From NCBI GenBank assembly GCA_015680685.1, contig MNCI01001925.1, positions 465,573-529,572 of the forward strand: a DNA stretch of 64,000 nucleotides, read 5' to 3'. Numbering within the stretch: position 1 is the stretch's first letter; each line of letters starts with the position of its first letter. Both the position numbers and the translations under genes were made by a program. Shown one piece after another: positions 56,708 to 64,000 of this stretch. The notes beneath the pieces are model-generated. The model was not told the origin of the DNA. It saw only the letters and a program-made list of their open reading frames with translations, and made no database searches. The stretch is from Gnetum montanum. Lineage: Eukaryota > Streptophyta > Gnetopsida > Gnetales > Gnetaceae.

Positions 56708-57950
56708 TGTAACAATGGAAAATGTTGGTTGTTGAAAACACTGAGGGGACTTTCCGTGTACACAGTTTTAACCCCGGATCCGCGCAAGGGCCATGTTGGA
56801 GAAAACAAATCCAAGGTGCCCTGAATGGTCTTGTCGATCAAACAGGGACTTACTTAGTCAATAAATTTTTCAATGATCATATAACGAGGTGACAATTTGA
56901 CACAAAAATATATTATTGATCTATGAGAAAACAAGATTTGTTCCAAGATCGGATTTCAAAGGCAATGAAGGCAATTTAAATTATGCAAAATGATTGTAGG
57001 ATTCAATGTGAATAGGGCACAATGAATTGAATTTAGAACATGCATGATCCGAAGATCTGGGATCCACCTTATAAATAAATATGATGAATACAATGAGATT
57101 TACAAGCAGACTCCAGTTTGGACAAAGTACCCACCACTAACAAGAAGCTACTTAGAGATTAAAAAAGCAAAGGCCAATCTACCTTATTTACTAGCCAATC
57201 TGGGCACAAGGGAGTTAGGCTTGAAGCAAAGTGTCTGCTAACTTGAAGTCTCTAGTCAAAAGCTTCTCTCTATCACCGTCGATGCTCTTCTATTGCCAAC
57301 TCTTTCTTGTTGTCTCCCCAATCTTTGCCCAAAACTATCAAAAATTCCAACCCTTTGAGTGTCATCCATTGGGGTATTTATAAGATTAGGGTTAGGAGAA
57401 AAATGTAGTTTAGATAACGCATGTCCCAAGCCCACAAAATACCATTGACCTGATGTGATATAGCTGAAGCCTATGGCACTACATTGTGTTATGCTCTAAA
57501 TCATAGTATAGCATATCCACCCTTGCCTTTAGCATTGAATTTCAAGATCTTTGGTAGCATATTGTCCCATGGCTATGCTGCAATATGCTAAAGAGCATAT
57601 CGTAGCATAATGATTGCTACTACTTGAATTTTGTTACCTTTGTTGCTGCGGCTAAGTCAACTGTGTTGCTTGCATTATGTTGTGTCACGTTGCATAGCAT
57701 AACCTAGCATAACATGATAAAAGTTAAGATTTTTGAACATGGCTAGCTTGCAAATTTGAAGTGTTATTTCTATGCATTCCTTGTTCTATTCTATCTTCTA
57801 GAGTCGACTATGCTGAGCTGCGTAGTATAGCATAGTAGGCCCTTATCCAAAAAAAAAAAACTTGTTGAGATGTGCCACTTGTGGAAATATTTTTCCTAAA
57901 CTTCAAAACTTTGATAAATCATCAAGGTCTTGAAATTTCACACTGTTTCA
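56708..57950 (-). mobile_element. Element F 3' LTR
   Basis: TGTAACAATGG to CACTGTTTCA, 1243 bp. The early GTTGAAAACACTGAGGGGAC aligns with the GAAACACGGAGAGG part of A. Minus-strand TATAAATA at 57375-57382, GCTATG-like words at about 57480-57840, and a run of 12 A at 57849-57860. Left flank CACAT should be half of its duplication. Confidence 0.83.
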
Positions 57951-57968
57951 GTGGCCCCTATTTGTTGA
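57951..57968 (-). other. Polypurine tract of element F
   Basis: Minus strand TCAACAAATAGGGGCCAC right before the LTR. Confidence 0.78.
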
Positions 57969-59092
57969 GATTTTGAGGGCTTTCCCGAGAGACGTCGACA
58001 AAGAATACAAAACACCACAGAGGTAAAGACGCCAACATCATCCATCAGCTACTTCTTAGATGTTGCCTTGTCAGCCTAGAAATGCGTAGGTGGGAACACA
58101 AGGAGAAGTGGAGGATTTTATAGTTATGATGGAGGGAGGTTCAGGGAAGACTCAAGAATGAGCAAGATACTTTTTAAACATGTTATGAGAGAACTCCTCA
58201 CGGGTGTTTTCTCGAGAAGTTACGCTGTTGTACTATATATGCGAGGCTTTCCTAGATGAGTTGTGTTATGTCTGTATGGCTTGGACGAGTTGTGTTTCAT
58301 CCATCTTGACTAGCTTTGCCCACATTTTTTTGGAATACAGATGATTTCCATGAGGCGATTTGCATTACGTTAGTTCATGGATGTGATGGTCGTCATGTGC
58401 GAAAGGCCTCCTATATGCTCACATTCTATACAAACAAAAGGAGAGGTTAAGGATGATTGTAAAGATAAGGGAAGGGGAAAGTAAGATAAGGTGTCTGGTG
58501 GGAGAAAGGGCAGGGTCTACAATTCTAAGTAATTAGGTTAATCCAAGTAGCCACCTCGAGATGCTGTGACACCTCGCCCTCCTAGTGAATGCATTTTTGA
58601 AGAATGCTATCACTGGAGAGGCTATTGAAACAAGTGTCATCCGAAGCAAAAAGAAGAGTGTAGGCCATGGATAAGGAACCATAGCAAGAAGCATTGGTCC
58701 CTTGGTTGACACTACAACTCAAGAATCCTCTGTTGATAGCCAAATTCATCTTATGCGTCTAACTAAGTGAGGATCTAGTTAGATGAATTTGTGAAACTAG
58801 AGTCTGGCGGAAATGATGGTTGGAGACAACCAAGGCTATGGGTAATCATAGTTTTCTTGGGGCCCCAAGTGGTGATGCCAACCCCAGGAGCTGCAATTGC
58901 TAAGTGGTAACAACATCTCTAAGGGATCAGTAGTATGCCTTTCAGCATATCTAAGAAATCAGTAGGATGCTAGGAGGGTAGAGGTGTTGCATCTATTACA
59001 GCACCCTACCTGATCTATCTAGTAGGGATGTCATGCAAGAATTATCAGGCTCGCTTGTTTCATGGGTGATCTATTGGCAGATCCTAGTTTTA
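57969..59092 (-). other. Noncoding 3' region of F
   Basis: No supported gene. PPT-proximal GACGTCGACAAAGAATAC then AAAACACCAC is the same conserved segment as in A, B and D. Confidence 0.6.
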
Positions 59093-59476
59093 AGTACTGG
59101 TGGACCGTTGTTGCTCATTTTAAGTTCCAGCAAATCATGGTCCCAGTTCAAAGTCTTGGTAGACTGAAGCATGATAGTTTTATGTCATAGTGGATAGCAG
59201 AAGAACTAGTTTATGGTCCTAGAAGACCATGCTGTGGGTGTCAGTTTCGTGTCGTGACTCAAGGACAAGTCTATGCTAGTTGAATCTTTCAAAAGATAGA
59301 TGCTTACCTTGCGAGTTTCATGTCATGAAAAATGATAAAAAACTTTGCTAGTTTAGCATCATGGTAAACACATGCAGGAAATGCCAATTTTACGTCATAG
59401 CAGATGTGTACAAAACCACTAGTTTTATGTTGTAGCGGATGATTGTTACAGTGTCAATTTTACATTGTAGAGGATG
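59093..59476. repeat. Hairpin-unit array, F, after integrase
   Basis: About eleven units. Forms include GGTC-CTAGAA-GACC, CGTC-ATAGCA-GATG and CATT-GTAGAG-GATG. Same position as arrays in A, B and D. Confidence 0.85.
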
Positions 59477-59499
59477 TTTGTTACCTTGTGTTTAAGTTG

Positions 59500-60620
59500 G
59501 TCTATCGCCTAAATGTGGTATTTCTTCAGATACATATGATTCACCATATTTGAATGTTCGTTGCCATCAATGTTCGCTAACCTGAACGCTCCATTTTCGT
59601 ATGCGTCAACGACTAAGAAAGGGCCCTCCCAGCTGGCAGAGAATTTGCTCACTAGTTCATGAATGACCTTAAGATCCAAATCTCCTTTCTTGATCGATTG
59701 CTAATGCAGGTTGTGATGATGCTTCTATCGTTGCCTATCCTAATATTTTTCAATGTTGTTGAGTATCTGGATGCGTTTCTCCTCCACTGAGTCTAGATTC
59801 ACGATCTTGGACTCATTATGTTGATTCTCATTTATAAACATGGAGAGGACCATCCATAGTGAGGGAACCTATATTTCAAGGGGCAACACTACTTTAGATC
59901 CATAGACTAGGTTGTAGGGTGTCCTACAGGTAGCTGTTTTGCATGTCGTACGATAGGCCCATAGCACGTAGAGGATTTTTTCATGCCATAGTTTTTTGTT
60001 GCTGCTAAGCATCTTTTTGAGTAAACTAATGACCACCTTGTTTGTTGCTTCTGCTTGACTATTCACTTGTGGGTAATAAGGCAAGGAAAAAGATTTCTTA
60101 ATACCAAGGTTATTGTAGAATGATTTGGTTTCGGTGCTACTAAATTGTGGTCCATTGTTAGTCACAATAGTCATGGGAAGCCCAAACCTAGTTGCTATGT
60201 TGTCCAAGATAAAATGGCAAACCTATTGAGATGTATTTTTTCATAGGGGAATAGCCTCGACCTAGTTCATAAAGTACTCAGTGGTAGTGAGAATGAAGCT
60301 ATGTCCTACAGAAGACTTAGGTGTGATGGGGCCGATGTCTAGTCCCCATTGTTGGAATGGCCAACTGATATGTGTAGTATGCAATTTAGTTGGTGACACA
60401 TGTATTATATTTACGTAACACTGGCATGTGTCACATGTCTTAACCTTGGTAAGGAAGTCTCATTCCATGTACGGCTAGTAATACCCCAAGCATCTAATTT
60501 TAGTGGCCATGGCTCATGGGGCTATGTGTCCCCCACATAGTCCTTCATGGACTTCGCCAACTATTCTTTGTACTTGGTCATTATTAACATAGGTTAGAAA
60601 TACCCCATAAAAATATCTCC
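59500..60620 (-). pseudogene. Integrase, element F
   Basis: VGEVHEGLCGGHIAP near 60560-60515, KTCDTCQ near 60440, core start near 60350, then the longest core here, 60207-59869: TRFGLPMTIVTNNGPQFSS, FYNNLGIKKSFSLPYYPQ, NSQAEATNKVVISLLKKM, VLWAYRTTCKT and TPYNLVYGSKVVLPLEI. The catalytic second Asp (normally in TDNGPQF) is Asn here; the Glu of QAEATNK is kept. Two stops disrupt GYY-P-ME, one at the same Trp codon as in A. Hairpin array downstream. Confidence 0.88.
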
Positions 60621-60639
60621 TACATAGAGTACGATCTCC

Positions 60640-61250
60640 AATGATGATGTATTTCTTGGCACACTTGTGCATTGCATTTTTTTGTGTAGGTGGTAACTCA
60701 TGTGGTGGTTCACCATGTAAAAGGTAGGTTTTAATATTGTCATACCATTCTGGCATTCCTTCCACATTTAAGGAAGAGATTTTTGCCACTTGGTTGATAG
60801 GGTCTATACATTCTATCATTAAAGTGGGCAAGGTGACAAATATATGAGGTGACATATTTAAAGCTAGGGTAGCTAGTGCATCGAAAACTATGTTCTCACT
60901 ATGCGGCACGTGTTGGATGTTAGTCATTGTAAATTATTTGAGAAGATCTTTAGCCATATCGCAACAAGGCTACAAATGTATAGCTTTGCAGACATAGACT
61001 TTTGAGATTTTATTAAAAATGAGCATCGAGTCACCTTGGATTGCTAGGTGTTGGACATTTAGTTCTCTGGCTGCTAACAATCCCCTAAGGAGCCCCTCAT
61101 ATTTTGCCACATTGTTCATACAAGGAAATGCTACGAGATAAGCCAATGGATGAACATTGTTAGGGGAAAGTGTAATGACGATGGTAGCACTACTGCCTCT
61201 GGTAGTCAAAGCCCCATCAAAATATAATGTTGCTTAGAGGCTTGTTGATA
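60640..61250 (-). pseudogene. Second (archaeal-type) RNase H and linker, element F
   Basis: YFDGALTTRGSSATIVITLS near 61220-61165, FPCMNNVAKYEGLLRGLLAA near 61125, HLAIQGDSMLIFNKI near 61050 with the GDS Asp intact, and IVFDALATLALNMSP near 60880. The usual Glu of AEYEGLL is Lys-Tyr-Glu here. Linker MPEWYDNIKTYLLHGEPPHE near 60755, then a His/Cys-poor stretch into integrase. One stop near 60935. Confidence 0.85.
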
Positions 61251-61269
61251 TAGGGCTTAAACTATGTAC

Positions 61270-61750
61270 ATGTTCATTAAGAAACTCAAGCTCTATCATG
61301 GTTTGATCATTAACAAGTGATGTCACAATCTGGTCGGCTATTACTTGGCCTTTCGTGGAAGATTGGCCAACGTAGTGTAAGTCAAATTCTGCTATGATGG
61401 ATTTCTAGCAGGCTATCCTACTTCTCTCATATAAATTGTTTGTGATGGCCTGCAGTATGTTGTTCTTGCAAATTATGTTAACCTGGCTGTAGAAAAGATA
61501 GTGTCTACATTTTTTAAGTGCAAGCACAAAGGCCAAATAGTCACACTCTACTTCATTGTACCTCATTTCGTATGGAAATAGAGCATGACTTAGATAATAG
61601 ATAGGGATTTCTGACCCATCATCCCTCTTTTGACACAACAACGCATCTATGGACACATCAAAACTTGTCAGGTAAACATAGAAAGGCTAATCCCTTTTTG
61701 GTGGGAAAACCATTGGCAAATGTAGCAGCTCTTTCTTTAGGTTGTTAAAT
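61270..61750 (-). pseudogene. RT-linked RNase H, element F
   Basis: MSIDALLCQKRDDGSEIPIY at 61656, LSHALFPYEMRYNEVECDYL, FVLALKKCRHYLFYSQ, then NIICKNNILQAITNNLYERS near 61470, and EFDLHYVGQSSTKGQVIA near 61390-61340. Good match to B's equivalent. A frame break separates the FYVYLTS start (near 61680) from the rest. Confidence 0.82.
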
Positions 61751-62973
61751 GCACGATGGCAGTCCTCGGTCCATTTGAAGTTAACCCCCTTCTTGAGCAA
61801 ATTTTTCATAGGAAGTAATTTGTTTGTCAACTTTGAGATGAAACTCCTAATAAAATGTAGCCTACCCTACAAACCACATAGTTCTTTGAGGTTTGTAGGT
61901 GGTCCCAGGTTAATGATGGCCTTAACCTTGTCGAGGTTGACTCGTATGCTAGCCTCTGATACCACAAACCCCAACATGATTTTCGTTTTGACTTCGAATA
62001 CAAATTTTTTTGGGTTGAGCTGCAGGTCATGCCTAAGACATCATTTAAGGATTACCCTTAGGTCCTCTAGGTGATCTTTTGACTTCCTAGATTTAACAAC
62101 TATGTCATCTACAGAGTCGTTCAATCTCTCTAAGAGGTAATCGTTAAAGATATACATCATGGTGCATTGATAAGTTTCTCCAACGTTTTTTAGCCCGAAA
62201 GGCATCATGGTGTAACAGAAAGTTCCCCAAGGGGTCATGAAAGTTGTAGTTAGTTGATGTTCTGGGTTGTTACATATTTGATTATATTTTGAAAACCCAT
62301 CCACAAAGGATAGTAAAGCGTGGCCAGCTGTTGTATCGATAAGTTGGTTGATACCTGGTAATGGGAAATTGTCTTTAATTGTTGTCTTATTTAGATCGTG
62401 GAGGTCTATACAAATTCGTATTCCTCCCGTTTTCTTAGAAACAACAACAATGTTTGACACCCAGTCTGAATAATCAACCGTGTAGATGAAACCAGCTTGA
62501 TATAGCTTGGTGATTTCATCACGCACTACTAACGTGATTTCAGGCTTAATCTTCTGTGCTTTCTGTCTAACGGCTTTGATACTCGGGTCTAATATGATGT
62601 TATGTTGTATTAGTCACAAGTCTAAACCTAGCATGTCTTCGTACGACCATGAAAACACCACAATGTTATCTTGGAGTACTCGAGATATGTCCCTCTACAT
62701 TTGTTGGTCAAGGAGGGAACTAATCTTCAGAGTTTTGTTTTCCCCTTTCTATGTAACCACAGAGACCTCGGTGAGGGAATCCTTGATCACATCACCAGAT
62801 TCCAGGTCTAGGGTCTAGGCCAAATGTTCTAGCCAATCTAGGGATACTTCTGAGGTTGCTATGGTTATGTCACACGAGAGAGCATCAGTTCCTATCATTG
62901 CAAGATTAGTTTGTCTAAAAGTTTTCCTGTATGGGCCTGTTAGAACTAGGGGTGAAACTAAAGCTTCATCCAT
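61750..62973 (-). pseudogene. Reverse transcriptase, element F
   Basis: Starts at ATG 62973: MDEALVSPLVLTGPYR, preceded by a CAG that could be a 3' splice site. Then DMLGLDL-like and IMLDP stretch near 62620, and an unbroken core 62526-62041: GFIYTVDYSDWVSNIVVVSK, ICIDLHDLNKTTIKDNFPLP, LLSFVDGFSKYNQI with the first Asp, MTPWGTFCYTMMPFGLKNVG, NDSVDDIVVKSRK. YVDD has become SVDD; both Asp residues remain. Second-best RT after B. Confidence 0.9.
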
Positions 62974-63078
62974 TTTTTAACTGACTTGCAAAACCACCAA
63001 GAACGAAAGTTGTTACATTTTTTTTGTCACCATGATGAAATGATAGAAGGTCTTAGAGCTAAGTGTCCAAAAAGGTTG

Positions 63079-63310
63079 CTAGTTTAAGGTCTTAGCGGAT
63101 AGTTACAATATATACAATTTGTAACAAAATAGTGAGTCAGGTTTCCTAGGTATTAGCATAAGGTTTTTGTGGATTATGATGAAAGGTATAACGTGGTGTG
63201 TCTACTGTGACAAAATAGCTAATTTAGGATTTTGTGCAGACCATAGTTAATGTGACCGGATTTCGAGACAATAAGCTATGCATTAATTTAGGGTATTTTT
63301 GGACGATCAT
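63079..63310. repeat. Hairpin-unit array, F, upstream of RT
   Basis: Four to five loosely spaced units (AGTTTAAGGTCTTAGCGGAT, TAAGGTTTTTGTGGATTATG, TTTAGGATTTTGTGCAGACC, TTTAGGGTATTTTTGGACG), the most drifted array. Confidence 0.75.
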
Positions 63311-63433
63311 CAATGCGATATCTACAAGATTAATTGTGTGATCTTTAAGCTTCATGTGGAACTGACATGTCTATATTTTAGGAAATTTCCACATTGATTA
63401 GACATGAAAATAGCAAGTTTTCACCATCACGTT

Positions 63434-63442
63434 TATAAATAG
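63434..63442 (+). promoter_or_regulatory. TATA box of F's opposite-strand gene
   Basis: TATAAATAG on the plus strand, 106 bases before an ATG. The upstream 40 bases (CCACATTGATTAGACATGAA then TTTTCACCATCACG) are conserved with A at about 9479. Confidence 0.6.
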
Positions 63443-63547
63443 ATTGTTCATCCTCAAAGTAAATTGTAAACGTTGCGAGGTTGAGTTAGGCTAAAGAAGA
63501 GAGAAAGCATAAGTAGAAAATTTTGTAAAGGTTATTTAGGCGTAACT

Positions 63548-64000
63548 ATGGCACCAAAGACCAAATGCAGGAATGCCAATTTGGTGAGGATTGATGAAGT
63601 ACATGAAAGCTTGGGGTGAATTTTGAAGGTGCAAGTTGAAACATGGGAGGCTACTCCACTCGCCCAGTAATTCATTCTTCACCTTCCTTGTTGGGTTATT
63701 TTCACTGTTATGGTATCATAATTTGTATTTGCTTCAAATATGTGCATTGTACTACATATCAATTCCTTCCTATGCTAACTATGCTACTGGATTTTGTAAT
63801 ATTACTTCGGTCACCATTTTCAAAGACAGACCTTGCATCGTCGCAAGGGTTTGGGTGATCTTGAGTAATATTGTACAAACATAATACATAACTAGTCATG
63901 AGTCTAGGTGTTATACCCTTGTATAACCCAAGTGGGGTTTCGTTTCCTTACCCACGATGGTTGTGTGTTACACTAGGGCAATATGTGGTGTTACCTTTAT
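63548..64000 (+). pseudogene. Start of opposite-strand gene, element F (runs off window)
   Basis: First exon after the TATA box and array, at the same place as exon 1 in A and B. The ATG at 63548 opens MAPKTKCRNANLVRIDEVHE and SLG, then TGA at 63617. The stop may be a mutated Trp codon, since TGG-to-TGA changes are common in the sister copies. Short and basic at the start, like B's MNTTMNKGKQVEG, but no residue-level match that I trust. The remaining bases to 64000 are presumed intron 1. Identity rests on position and promoter conservation. Confidence 0.5.

Noticed and set aside
1-64000. An envelope-like gene or viral entry protein
   Set aside because: No signal peptide plus membrane-anchor pattern was seen in any conserved frame.

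Overview
The window is plant nuclear DNA made almost entirely of retrotransposons. I see no host gene, tRNA, rRNA or CRISPR array. All identifiable coding sequence belongs to Ty3/gypsy LTR retrotransposons of the Tat/Ogre lineage: gag, aspartic protease, reverse transcriptase with YVDD-type motifs, a normal RNase H followed by a second archaeal-type RNase H, and integrase. Every copy is decayed by stops and frameshifts, which suggests a large, repeat-rich plant genome. I cannot name the species.

Two elements can be delimited exactly from LTR pairs and 5-bp target duplications. Element A spans 556-38473 (TSD GTTAG). Element B spans 13579-31683 (TSD ACCTC) and sits inside A. Five more are partial. 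H is represented by one LTR, which A splits into 1-550 and 38479-39944. C runs from 39945 to 48479, with its 5' LTR at 46739-48479. G is a pol block at 48480-52215. D starts with its 3' LTR at 52216. F starts with its 3' LTR at 56708 and runs off the right edge. The nesting is G containing C, containing H, containing A, containing B; on the other side G contains D, which contains F. All seven have gag-pol on the minus strand. A 2.8-kb TIR element (41018-43848) interrupts C, and an unclassified ~1.6-kb piece (about 1709-3280) interrupts A's left LTR.

The elements share an unusual modular plan. Read in the gag-pol direction it is: 5' LTR, PBS, gag, protease, hairpin array, a multi-exon gene on the OPPOSITE strand, hairpin array, RT, RNase H, second RNase H, integrase, hairpin array, noncoding 3' region, PPT, 3' LTR. 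The opposite-strand gene has GT-AG introns, its own TATA box, and a product conserved between A, B and C that I cannot assign to a family with confidence. It lies between protease and RT, where Ogre elements carry an intron. The arrays consist of units of the form TAGTTTA + NNTC-N6-GANN whose half-sites covary, and they occur at every module border that the window shows (11 of 11).

The LTR U3 regions carry dense palindromic words (GCTATGCTA/TAGCATAGC in A, C, H, D and F; AGCGTGTAGAC-type words in B). Decay is strongly biased towards transitions and towards CTAG/TAG, as expected from CHG/CG methylation. Four single-N positions are flanked by local direct or inverted duplications and look like assembly joins; two of them bound the spot where B's integrase core is missing.
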